A program made the translations under genes and the position numbers. DNA of 64,000 bases from Fusibacter bizertensis (GTDB lineage Bacteria > Bacillota > Clostridia > Peptostreptococcales > Acidaminobacteraceae): assembly GCF_029914245.1 (NCBI RefSeq), contig NZ_JARYZI010000003.1:1-64000 (forward strand). Direction: 5' to 3'. The notes beneath the pieces were generated by a model. It ran no database searches and was not told the origin of the DNA. It saw only the letters and a program-made list of their open reading frames with translations. Positions 16,844-25,181 of the stretch are shown here, piece by piece. Positions within the stretch are counted from its first letter, which is position 1, and each line of letters starts with the position of its first letter.

Positions 16844-19297
16844 TTATTCGATTCCTTTTATAAAATTTCCTTTTGTGTGTAGTTCGTGATCAAATCGATT
16901 TTGATCTCTTATTTCGTCAACAGAATCACTCTCTAAAATTGAAGATAACAGACGACTACAATCAAAATTATAACAATCCATTGCAAGTCTATATTGGTAA
17001 ACTCCAATTTTTTCTAGCGCTTTGATTTGGTCAATCAAATTTATTTTTTGGTCAGACATAACTTCAGCACGGCAATGCTCTGGATCGCAAAATAATGGAT
17101 ATGCAAGATTGTGATCATCAACTAATGCAAACTCATTCTTTTTACATAGCATACACTTGTCATGTCCAACAAATGCGCCTCCAACCGGACAATATTCAGA
17201 CAACATAAGTGGTAAATGTCCATATATAAAAGCACTACTGCAATTTTTAAATTTTGGATTGAGTTTTGTATTGCTAGTTTTGATTTCCTCTTTTGTCATT
17301 TCAGTTGACCATACAAAACTTTTGATATTCTGTCCTTCGAGTTGTTTTACTGCAGAGGAATTAATAATATTTAAAGGGTAGTCTGCTTCAACTTCAAATG
17401 CATATGGCGCTAACAGTTCAAGTTGTCCAATATGAGATATTCTAATAAAACCATTTGGTCTTGTATTGTGATATCGTTTTAAAAAAAGTTGAATCTCAAC
17501 TTTATCATCACTCCTTATAATTCTTGGAAGAAGTGGAATCACATCGTAGCTTAAAAGAGCTTCGAAATTTTGATTAAATCCTTTAAAGTCATTGAGATAT
17601 AACTTAACTTCAAATGATTTTGAATTAAAATCTAAATTTTCAAGTTGAGATAATTTTTGGTTCAAATGGTTGGCATCTCTAAAAATCAGATGAAATGAAT
17701 TTACTGTATTTTGCAGTTCATCTTTATTTATTATTGAATCATCATTATTTTTTATCGCTTTTATGCTCTGATCATTGCTTTTTCTCCGATTATACCTAAC
17801 TGATTGCATACTCAAAAATTCTTCGATACATCTTCTTCTCATAGCATTAAGTTCGCTAACTGGTATACTCACCTCAGTATCAATCGTACAAATAACACTT
17901 TCAATTGCGACAGGCGTTCCACCAAGTTTTGAAAGCTGTTCAACAACGCGTTCTTCATTCAAGGCTTTAGAGATTGCTCTTTCCACTATTTTATCAGAGT
18001 TAATCGTAATTTTAGTTGCTTTTGGATCAGAAAATTCACCAATTAAGACTGGATTTTGACCGAGTTTTGCTTCGAAACAAAACTTGACGAAGTATATTAT
18101 TTTCTGGATTTCGCTATTTTTTAACATTTCATCGATAAAAGTCTTGTCATATGTTTTATATAAAACAGCATTTTCTGGTACCTTATGTTTAAATGGGATT
18201 TTAACAAACGTTTCTGAAGCGGCCGTTTGCACACGTGTATCACCGATCATAATCACATCGGCCCTTGTACCAACTGTTTTTCCTTTAAAACGATATTGTA
18301 GTTCATCACCTTTGTTGAGTTGATCTAAAAGTTGAAGTGTCATCTTCCCATCACTAATTGAAATCACCTTAGCTGCAGGTGTCCCGTATGAACTCGGAAT
18401 TTCAAAATTCATTAGTTTCTCATAAGGTGTATCGAACATAAAACCATTGCTGAGTTGTCTATTAAAAGTTCTCTTGAAGTTATCTCCACTTACTTCGTCA
18501 AATCCCTCGTCTAATCCACGTCTGTAGGATGATATTACTGAATAAACATAATCTGCGCCTTTCATTCTACCTTCAATTTTAAGTGATATATTATCCAAAG
18601 TTTTGAGTTTTTCGATCTGATCATATGTCATCAAATCTTTAGGACTCATGAAAAAGGCATCATCAGTTTGAAATCCTGTCGATAAGTTTTTTACCTTGTA
18701 TGCTTTTCTGCATGGCTGTGCGCAAGCACCTCTATTTCCACTTCTTCCGCCAATGTAACTACTCATTAAGCATTGTCCTGAATACGATATGCAAAGTGCG
18801 CCATGTACAAAAAATTCGATTTCAAGATTTGTATTTTGGCTTATTGACTCAATTTCTTGAAAACTCAATTCACGCGAGAGAACAACACGTGAAAACCCCA
18901 TCCTTTCAGCATATTTAACACCTTCAAGATCATGAAATGTCATCTGTGTGCTCGCATGACAATGAAGTTCAGGAAAACGTTCTCTTATTTCCATGAGCAA
19001 ACCAATATCCTGTAGAATAACTGCATCTACATCATTCTCATATAAAAATTTGATGAAGTTCATCACATCTACAAATTCTTCTTCTTTTATCAACGTATTA
19101 ACCGTTACATATACAGAAACACTCATCATATGGCAGTAACTAATAACTTCTTTTAGCTCATCATCGGTGAAATTAGATGCCGAACGTCTTGCACCAAAAG
19201 ATTTCCCGCCTAAATACACTGCGTTTGCGCCTGCGTTTACTGCTGCAACTAGAGCTTCTTTAGAACCTGCTGGTGCTAACAATTCAATTTTATTCAT
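16844..19297 (-). CDS. Peptidase U32 family protein with DUF3656-like C-terminus (RlhA/YdcP-type)
   Basis: The 817-residue protein has the U32 barrel at the N-terminus (ELLAPAGSKEALVAAVNAGA, then STQMTFHDLEGVKYA and the HGALCISYSGQCLMSS signature with clustered Cys near residues 165-190). A middle domain follows, and the C-terminal third contains GAFVGHDKCMLCKKNEFALVDD, a further Cys cluster. Proteins of this family were called collagenases, but RlhA- and TrhP-type members hydroxylate RNA bases; I infer an RNA-modification role. The ATG at 19297 follows GAGGTGG; the in-frame GTG inside that site is unlikely to be the start. Confidence 0.88.
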   Translation of the reverse strand: MNKIELLAPAGSKEALVAAVNAGANAVYLGGKSFGARRSASNFTDDELKEVISYCHMMSVSVYVTVNTLIKEEEFVDVMNFIKFLYENDVDAVILQDIGLLMEIRERFPELHCHASTQMTFHDLEGVKYAERMGFSRVVLSRELSFQEIESISQNTNLEIEFFVHGALCISYSGQCLMSSYIGGRSGNRGACAQPCRKAYKVKNLSTGFQTDDAFFMSPKDLMTYDQIEKLKTLDNISLKIEGRMKGADYVYSVISSYRRGLDEGFDEVSGDNFKRTFNRQLSNGFMFDTPYEKLMNFEIPSSYGTPAAKVISISDGKMTLQLLDQLNKGDELQYRFKGKTVGTRADVIMIGDTRVQTAASETFVKIPFKHKVPENAVLYKTYDKTFIDEMLKNSEIQKIIYFVKFCFEAKLGQNPVLIGEFSDPKATKITINSDKIVERAISKALNEERVVEQLSKLGGTPVAIESVICTIDTEVSIPVSELNAMRRRCIEEFLSMQSVRYNRRKSNDQSIKAIKNNDDSIINKDELQNTVNSFHLIFRDANHLNQKLSQLENLDFNSKSFEVKLYLNDFKGFNQNFEALLSYDVIPLLPRIIRSDDKVEIQLFLKRYHNTRPNGFIRISHIGQLELLAPYAFEVEADYPLNIINSSAVKQLEGQNIKSFVWSTEMTKEEIKTSNTKLNPKFKNCSSAFIYGHLPLMLSEYCPVGGAFVGHDKCMLCKKNEFALVDDHNLAYPLFCDPEHCRAEVMSDQKINLIDQIKALEKIGVYQYRLAMDCYNFDCSRLLSSILESDSVDEIRDQNRFDHELHTKGNFIKGIE

Positions 19298-19323
19298 ATC
19301 CACCTCATATTTACATAAAAATA

Positions 19324-19342
19324 GCGCCTTTGTCCAAGGCGC
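19324..19342 (-). terminator. Hairpin between zapA and the U32 gene
   Basis: The minus-strand RNA has GCGCCTT-GGAC-AAGGCGC followed by TATTTTTA. It could end part of the zapA transcript; the U-run is short, so readthrough into the U32 gene is likely. Confidence 0.65.
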
Positions 19343-19349
19343 CTAATGT

Positions 19350-19895
19350 TTATTTCGTCGTTTCATCATCAAAATCAATCATACTAGACTGACCTTCTTT
19401 ATGAGAAAACTCTTTTTCAAGCTCAAGAACTTCATTTCTCGATTTTCTTAAATTTTCTTCCTTTGTACGTAAATCTATATCCAGTTTGTCCATACGCTTT
19501 TTAAGCTGCGCAACGCCCGTCTCATATATATTGGAAGAGTCAATTAATCTCGAAAATTCTTGTATCATTTTTTCGTATGCCTGACTACGTTTTTCGTACT
19601 CGGAAACAACAGCACCCAATTCATCTCTAGCACTTTTCAACTCATACTGTGGTGAATTGATTCGCTTTTCCAACTCTTCTTTTTCGATGATTACTTTAAA
19701 TAACTCATCTGCGATATTCAGAGCAGTTAAAACACCAATCATTGAGGTACTTAGCTTTTTATTTCCATTATAGGTTTCTCTCATTTTGTCATCGACAAAA
19801 TTAGCAACACGCTGCATGTGCTCACGCGCATCTTCGCTCACTAAAGTATAATCTCTATCCATTATTTTGACGGTTACTTTATTTTTATCGCTCAT
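19350..19895 (-). CDS. zapA: Cell division protein ZapA
   Basis: The 181-residue protein has the ZapA domain at about 1-90 (VTVKIMDRDYTLVSEDAREHMQRVANFVDDKM) followed by a long coiled coil to the end. ZapA bundles FtsZ filaments in the cytoplasm. The Clostridia form is often longer than the 85-100 residues of other ZapA proteins because of such a coiled-coil tail. The start follows AGGGGTG. It is next to U32 peptidase and mutS2, an arrangement common in Firmicutes (zapA-U32 or zapA-mutS2). Confidence 0.9.
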   Translation of the reverse strand: MSDKNKVTVKIMDRDYTLVSEDAREHMQRVANFVDDKMRETYNGNKKLSTSMIGVLTALNIADELFKVIIEKEELEKRINSPQYELKSARDELGAVVSEYEKRSQAYEKMIQEFSRLIDSSNIYETGVAQLKKRMDKLDIDLRTKEENLRKSRNEVLELEKEFSHKEGQSSMIDFDDETTK

Positions 19896-19973
19896 TTGAT
19901 CACCCCTATAACTAACTCTCTTTCTATTATACTAAATAAATTAAAATTTTAACATAAAAATGGTGTTTTTTTG

Positions 19974-20348
19974 CTATTTTATTAGATTAAAGCACTCTTT
20001 AACTGCAAGTTCTGCAAAAGTGACAGGTTCAATTGCAATACATTTAATGTCATTTCCATGACTTAGCTCACGCATTGCCGCTAACATGTAACGAACCTGA
20101 GGTGCAAGTAAAATAGTATCAATTTTTACAAAGCTACTATCCATCGCATCTTTAGTAATCTCTGTAGCAGGTGCAAACAAAAACAAATAATCTACATCTA
20201 GATATTTAGAAATTGCTTTTTTGTCATATAAAACACCACCAAAATCTATACCCGCTTTATAGCCCTCGGTTTCAGCAGCTGCTGCTAAAGATTTTAAGAA
20301 ATGTTGTCCTGAGAGTCCGCCATTACATACCATCAAAATGACCTTCAA
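19974..20348 (-). CDS. PTS lactose/cellobiose-type EIIB protein
   Basis: The 124-residue protein resembles the IIB component of lactose/chitobiose phosphotransferase systems. The P-loop-like start has the phosphorylated Cys at residue 8 in VCNGGLSG (usual form CxxGxST), and LLAPQVRYML near 78 is a typical IIB signature. No IIA or IIC gene is present around it, so it is an orphan. It may be a regulatory phospho-acceptor or work with components elsewhere. It lies 28 bp after the cvfB-like gene on the same strand. Confidence 0.8.
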   Translation of the reverse strand: MKVILMVCNGGLSGQHFLKSLAAAAETEGYKAGIDFGGVLYDKKAISKYLDVDYLFLFAPATEITKDAMDSSFVKIDTILLAPQVRYMLAAMRELSHGNDIKCIAIEPVTFAELAVKECFNLIK

Positions 20349-20376
20349 ATATAACCACCTATCCTTTTACAAAAAT

Positions 20377-21213
20377 CTAATCCAATAAACGAATGCCTTC
20401 TTCAAATATTTGAATTTTTCCTTCTTTTAACAATCTACCTACTGCTCGCTTAAATGCGCGCTTACTGATGTTCAATTTTCGTTTGATATCTTCTGGTTCA
20501 CTTTCATCATTGAGATATAACACGCCTTCTGAATCGGTAAGAGCTTTCATAATGATATCAATATCATCATTAATTTGAACAGCCGATTTTTCTTTAACAC
20601 TTAAATTTACTTTACCATCTTCACGAACTTTAGTAATTCTCGCTTCAATTTTCGCACCTTCTTTAATCTCTTTATAAAGCTCATGCTTAGGAATAAGTCC
20701 GTGGTAACGATCATCCACTGCAAAAAAAGCACCCATTTCTGGTTTGATTTCGTAAACAGTACCTTTAACGTGCTCACCTACCTTAAAATGGCTTGCATCT
20801 TGTAAATGATTGAAAATTTTCATACTTGCACTTAATTGGTCTTGGTTGTCCAAATATGCGATCACCAAAACTTTGCGCCCCTTTTGAGGTTTTCCCTTAG
20901 TTTCGTTGTACGGCATATACAAATCTTTGTCCAATCCCATATTGAGGAAATAACCACTTTTTATACTACTTACCACTTCAAGGTACGCTATTTCACCTAA
21001 AGATATAAGTGGTGTTTGGATCGTTGCAGTTAATCTTTGTTCAGAATCTCTATATATAAATACCGTTAATTCATCATCAAGTTTCAAATCCTTTGGTGCA
21101 AATTTATTTGGAAGTAACACCTCAAATTCACCATTTTTCTCGTTGCTTAAAAATGGTCCAAAATCGGAAAATCGATTGACATATGCCTTTTGAATCTTAC
21201 CTATTGCAAACAT
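20377..21213 (-). CDS. cvfB: S1 RNA-binding protein of the CvfB family
   Basis: The 278-residue protein has three S1-like folds (about 1-60, 65-130 and 145-210; the last with GTVYEIKPEMGAFFAVDDRYHGLIPKHEL) and a C-terminal winged-helix (220-278, ISKRAFKRAVGRLLKEGKI). This is the layout of CvfB (YitL), an RNA-binding regulator of virulence and expression in Firmicutes. The start follows AAGGAG. It has its own promoter with a 14-bp palindrome just upstream. The EIIB-like gene follows 28 bp later. Confidence 0.88.
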   Translation of the reverse strand: MFAIGKIQKAYVNRFSDFGPFLSNEKNGEFEVLLPNKFAPKDLKLDDELTVFIYRDSEQRLTATIQTPLISLGEIAYLEVVSSIKSGYFLNMGLDKDLYMPYNETKGKPQKGRKVLVIAYLDNQDQLSASMKIFNHLQDASHFKVGEHVKGTVYEIKPEMGAFFAVDDRYHGLIPKHELYKEIKEGAKIEARITKVREDGKVNLSVKEKSAVQINDDIDIIMKALTDSEGVLYLNDESEPEDIKRKLNISKRAFKRAVGRLLKEGKIQIFEEGIRLLD

Positions 21214-21246
21214 GTCTTCAGCTCCTTATCTTATAGTCTGATAATC

Positions 21247-21274
21247 ATTATATCATTTTTTATGCCATTGTAAA
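21247..21274 (-). promoter_or_regulatory. Promoter of the cvfB-like gene
   Basis: Minus strand: -35 TTTACA (21274-21269), 16-bp spacer, perfect -10 TATAAT (21252-21247), about 35 bp upstream of the start codon. Confidence 0.75.
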
Positions 21275-21278
21275 TGCT

Positions 21279-21292
21279 GTATGTATACATAC
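21279..21292. repeat. Perfect 14-bp palindrome next to the cvfB promoter
   Basis: GTATGTATACATAC is a perfect palindrome beginning 5 bp upstream of the -35 box. It may be an operator; no regulator is known to me for it. Confidence 0.5.
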
Positions 21293-21438
21293 CCGATTAT
21301 CAAGCCATAACACAGTTTAGAAACCAAGTTAATGAAAATCTAATCGTGATTCACTAAAAAACAATGAAACAAACCTTCTCATATATTAACTATAGTTTCT
21401 ATCTTAATAAGAAACAAGTTGTGACTTCAATAAAAAAA

Positions 21439-21457
21439 GCCTCGGAAAATCCGAGGC
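21439..21457 (-). terminator. Terminator of the cold-shock gene
   Basis: GCCTCGG-ATTTT-CCGAGGC on the minus strand, followed by a run of seven T. It lies 9 bp after the cold-shock stop codon. Confidence 0.93.
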
Positions 21458-21466
21458 CTTTGTAAA

Positions 21467-21670
21467 TTATCTAATTGGTGTTACGTTTTCTGCTTGAGGA
21501 CCTTTAGGACCTTGAGCGATAGTAAAGCTTACTGGCTCGCCTTCTTCTAAAGATTTAAAGCCTTCTTTGTTGATTTGTGAGAAATGTACGAATACATCAT
21601 TACCATCTTCACCAGTGATGAAACCAAATCCTTTTTCTGAGTTAAACCATTTTACTGTTCCGTTAATCAT
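21467..21670 (-). CDS. csp: Cold-shock protein
   Basis: The 67-residue protein is a canonical CspA/CspB fold with RNP1 (KGFGFI) and RNP2 (VFVHFSQI) nucleic-acid-binding motifs. It is a single-stranded RNA chaperone. I chose the ATG at 21670, which follows GGAGG; a longer frame upstream is the untranslated leader. The gene is monocistronic, with its own promoter and terminator. Confidence 0.97.
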   Translation of the reverse strand: MINGTVKWFNSEKGFGFITGEDGNDVFVHFSQINKEGFKSLEEGEPVSFTIAQGPKGPQAENVTPIR

Positions 21671-21811
21671 TTTTGTTCCTCCAAAATTTTTAATTCCTAG
21701 AAAACCTAAACTGTACACCATTAATAAAATTTTGGAAGCTCGGTAATCATACGAAAACATAGGTTCCAACTTATTAACTTTCTTGTTACAGGTGAATCTA
21801 AGGTACAATTA

Positions 21812-21840
21812 ATGATACACTTTTTGTGATATCAATGCAA
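21812..21840 (-). promoter_or_regulatory. Cold-shock promoter with long 5' leader
   Basis: Minus strand: -35 TTGCAT (21840-21835), 17-bp spacer, -10 TATCAT (21817-21812). Transcription would start near 21804, leaving a leader of about 134 nt before the ATG. Long structured leaders are a known feature of cold-shock mRNAs. Confidence 0.7.
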
Positions 21841-21898
21841 GTATTTTGATAAAGTTTTAGAGAAATTTCTGCAATATTATGATTTTTCTGAACTGATT

Positions 21899-23518
21899 CT
21901 AATTTTTGTACATCTCTTCAATTTGTTGTTGAATCTCATCGGAATCCAAGAATTCATCAAACTCCATTGGCTTATCAAACAAGCCATTTGGTGTAATTTC
22001 AATTACTCTATTGGCAATAGTTTCAATAAATTTATGGTCATGAGAAGTAAACATCATTGTACCTTTGAATGCAATAAGTCCGTTATTAACAGCTTCTATT
22101 GATTCAAGGTCCAAGTGATTTGTAGGCTCATCTAGAATTATTACATTAGCTTTTGAAAGCATCAATTTAGAAAACATGCAACGTACTTTTTCACCACCCG
22201 ATAAAACACTTGATCTTTTTAAAGGTTCATCACCTGAGAACAACATCTTACCTAAAAATCCACGGATAAAAGTTTCAGTTTTTTCTTCTGAGAACTGTCT
22301 TAACCAATCGATAAGGTTCATATCAGCACCTTCAAAAAACTCAGTATTATCTTTTGGTAGATACGCTTGAGAAGTAGTAACACCCCATTTAAAAGTTCCT
22401 TCATCAGCAGTTTCTTCACCCATTAAAATTTTGAAAAGCATTGTTCTCGCTAATTCATTCCTACTCATAAAGACAATTTTATCACCTTTATTAACTGTGA
22501 AGCTTACGTTATCAAGTACTTTTACGCCATCTACCGTCTTTGATAACCCTTCGACTAATAAAATATCTTTTCCAGCTTCTCTCTCAGGTGTAAATCCTAC
22601 AAATGGATATCTTCTAGATGAAGGCTGAATATCTTCAATATTGATCTTTTCAAGCATCTTTTTACGTGAAGTAGCTTGTTTTGCTTTCGAAGCATTTGAG
22701 CTAAAACGCGCAATAAAGTCCTGTAATTCTTTTACCTTCTCTTCTTTTTTCTTATTCTGTTCTTTTAGTAATCTTGACATCAATTGGCTAGATTCATACC
22801 AGAAATCATAGTTACCAACAAACATTTTTGCTTTTCCAAAATCGATATCAAGCATATGCGTACACACGTTATTTAAAAAGTGTCTATCATGCGAAACAAC
22901 AATTATTGTTTTTTCATAGTTGATTAAAAACTCTTCTAACCACTTGATTGCTTTGAAATCCAAATGGTTAGTTGGTTCATCCATGAGTAAAATATCTGGT
23001 GTACCAAATAGGGATTGTGCCAATAGGATCTTAACCTTATCATCTGAGTGAACATCAGCCATTTGTTTAGTGAAACAGCTTGGTGTAACGCCAAGTCCAT
23101 TCAATAATTTCTCAGCATTAGACTCCGCATCCCAACCATCAAGTTCAGCGAACTCGCCTTCCAAGATAGCTGCTCTCATCCCATCATCTTCAGTAAAATC
23201 TTCTTTAGAATAAAGTTCATCTTTTTCTTTCATGATGTCATAGAGTCTTTTATGTCCCATGATCACTGTATCCATAACAGAAAAAGCATCAAATTCAAAG
23301 TGATCCTGTTTTAAAACTGCAAGTCTTTCTCCAGGTGTAATAAATATTTCACCAGTTGAAGGTTCAATATCACCCGAGAGAATTCTTAAGAAAGTAGATT
23401 TACCTGCTCCATTTGCTCCAATTACACCATAACAGTTTCCGGGTGTAAATTTTAAATTAACTTCATCAAAAAGTTTGCGATCGCTAAATCTCAAACTAAC
23501 ATTCGTAACTTGTATCAC
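21899..23518 (-). CDS. ABC-F family ATPase (YkpA/YbiT-like)
   Basis: The 539-residue protein has two ABC ATPase domains and no membrane domain. Walker A motifs are GANGAGKST (about residue 36) and, in the second half, the degenerate MSRNELARTM where GxxGxGKS is expected; signature motifs are present in the second domain as LSGGEKVR, and the first domain has SDDKVKILLAQSLF where LSGG is expected. ABC-F proteins act on the ribosome E site. Length matches YkpA/YbiT. I chose the GTG at 23518, giving MIQVTNVSLRF, the usual start of this family; the upstream GTG overlaps the binding site AAAGGTGG. Confidence 0.88.
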   Translation of the reverse strand: MIQVTNVSLRFSDRKLFDEVNLKFTPGNCYGVIGANGAGKSTFLRILSGDIEPSTGEIFITPGERLAVLKQDHFEFDAFSVMDTVIMGHKRLYDIMKEKDELYSKEDFTEDDGMRAAILEGEFAELDGWDAESNAEKLLNGLGVTPSCFTKQMADVHSDDKVKILLAQSLFGTPDILLMDEPTNHLDFKAIKWLEEFLINYEKTIIVVSHDRHFLNNVCTHMLDIDFGKAKMFVGNYDFWYESSQLMSRLLKEQNKKKEEKVKELQDFIARFSSNASKAKQATSRKKMLEKINIEDIQPSSRRYPFVGFTPEREAGKDILLVEGLSKTVDGVKVLDNVSFTVNKGDKIVFMSRNELARTMLFKILMGEETADEGTFKWGVTTSQAYLPKDNTEFFEGADMNLIDWLRQFSEEKTETFIRGFLGKMLFSGDEPLKRSSVLSGGEKVRCMFSKLMLSKANVIILDEPTNHLDLESIEAVNNGLIAFKGTMMFTSHDHKFIETIANRVIEITPNGLFDKPMEFDEFLDSDEIQQQIEEMYKN

Positions 23519-23586
23519 GTTAATAGCCACCTTTCAAATAATATCCGTTCAACAGTGCTTTTGCACTTTATAACACTCAACTATTA

Positions 23587-23614
23587 ATTATATCAGCTTT
23601 TATACTTTGTTCAA
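23587..23614 (-). promoter_or_regulatory. Promoter of the ABC-F gene
   Basis: Minus strand: -35 TTGAAC (23614-23609), 16-bp spacer, -10 TATAAT (23592-23587). Confidence 0.7.
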
Positions 23615-23632
23615 TGGTTTTACTAAATATAA

Positions 23633-24973
23633 CTAACCTGTAACGATTCGTTTTCCTCTCCATTTACCTGATTTCAACCTAAAGAACATTATTACACCTC
23701 TTAGGATTTCATCTGCAGCCATTGCAATCCATATTCCCACCAAGCCTAAGCCAAAGTGAATCCCTAAAACATAAGCAAACAAAGTACTCACTAACCACAT
23801 TGAAAATATACCTACGCCAACTGGAAAATTAACATCTCCTGCTGCTTTTAAGGCAGAAATAATCACAAGATTAGACACTCTGCCAATTTCTACAAAAATA
23901 TCAATCAGTAAAATAGTCGCTCCTAAAGTTACTATCTCTTTATTTGAGCTGAAAATACCAATTAATTTGTAACGTAATGTAATAAATATAAGAGATATTA
24001 CCACAGTATATGCAAGAGATTGCCTAAATGATTTTAATGTAATACGGTATGCAGCATCTTCCTTACCCGCTCCTACTAACTGGCCTACTACAATTTGATT
24101 CGCCTGTGCGATTGCCATTGAACCAAGGAATGTAAACCAAACAATGATTTGGACATAAATTTTTGTTGTAACCGTGGTTGTACCCATCATATTAATAAAC
24201 GTAAAAATAACCATTTGTGAAAACTGATATGATATCGGTTCACCTGCTGATGGTAATCCTAATTTCATAAACTGCTTAAAAAGCTGTTTAGGAAAAGGGA
24301 GTAAATGCTTTATTTTAACTGACATGTTTAAATTTTTGATGAGAATCACTACCATGATGAGTACTGCAAGACCTCTACTGAGTACTGTGGAAATCGCAAC
24401 ACCTTTAACACCTAAAATTGGAAGACCGAATGGACCAAAAAGGAATGTATAATTACCAATAATATTGACAATATTCATCAAAATAGCAAGATACATAGAA
24501 AGCTTGGTAATGCCATGACTTTTTAAAATAACCGATGACAAACTAAAGAAAGCTGGTACAAAAAGAAAAGTCATAATCACACTCAAATATGCCTTTGCAT
24601 CGACAAACAGTTCCTTTGGCATCTTAACTAAATTAAAGAAATCCGCTTGGAAAACAGAAAAAGACAATCCCAACATAAGTGCTAAAACCAAGTTCATGCC
24701 ATAACCAAGTGTATAGATCTTATTTAGGTCCTCTTTTTTTGAAGCCCCTATATACTGAGCAACCATAATCCCGGTTGCAGCAGAAGTAATGTTAAATAAA
24801 ATTAAAAGCGTGTTTGTAATTTGATTGGCATTTCCAACCGCTGCTACTGCTGAATCTGAATATTTACTCAGCATAATCGCATCTACATTTCCCATAAACA
24901 TAAACAACAGTAATTCAATAAATATAGGAACTGCTAACTTAACTGGATTTGTATTTTCATCTATTCTCGACAT
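23633..24973 (-). CDS. MATE family efflux transporter
   Basis: The 446-residue protein has about twelve membrane helices in two related halves, as in MATE Na+/H+ drug antiporters. Typical segments are KLAVPIFIELLLFMFMGNVDAIMLSKYSD near the start and VGQLVGAGKEDAAYR near 305. The substrate cannot be told from sequence. It is separated from the ABC-F gene by that gene's promoter, so the two are independent. Confidence 0.92.
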   Translation of the reverse strand: MSRIDENTNPVKLAVPIFIELLLFMFMGNVDAIMLSKYSDSAVAAVGNANQITNTLLILFNITSAATGIMVAQYIGASKKEDLNKIYTLGYGMNLVLALMLGLSFSVFQADFFNLVKMPKELFVDAKAYLSVIMTFLFVPAFFSLSSVILKSHGITKLSMYLAILMNIVNIIGNYTFLFGPFGLPILGVKGVAISTVLSRGLAVLIMVVILIKNLNMSVKIKHLLPFPKQLFKQFMKLGLPSAGEPISYQFSQMVIFTFINMMGTTTVTTKIYVQIIVWFTFLGSMAIAQANQIVVGQLVGAGKEDAAYRITLKSFRQSLAYTVVISLIFITLRYKLIGIFSSNKEIVTLGATILLIDIFVEIGRVSNLVIISALKAAGDVNFPVGVGIFSMWLVSTLFAYVLGIHFGLGLVGIWIAMAADEILRGVIMFFRLKSGKWRGKRIVTG

Positions 24974-25136
24974 AATGCCTCACTTATTCTTTATCAAGTT
25001 CTGTGTGTTAAAAATGATCTAACCAACATCATCATAACTTAGTTGTTTTAAAGTTTCCACTCCTAATTCATGTGAAATAATCCATTAAAATTCACATTCA
25101 ATCAATCATTTAAATCAATTTTGTGAAAACTAAAAA

Positions 25137-25165
25137 CGAATCTCAAATAAAATATTTGAGATTCG
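25137..25165 (-). terminator. Terminator after pheT
   Basis: CGAATCTCAAATA-TTT-TATTTGAGATTCG on the minus strand, followed by TTTTTAG. It begins 16 bp after the pheT stop. Confidence 0.93.
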
Positions 25166-25181
25166 TCAATAACCGCTATAA

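Noticed and set aside
21671-21808. N-terminal extension of the cold-shock protein
   Set aside because: The added 46 residues have no cold-shock similarity, and GGAGG sits directly before the inner ATG; this stretch is the 5' leader.
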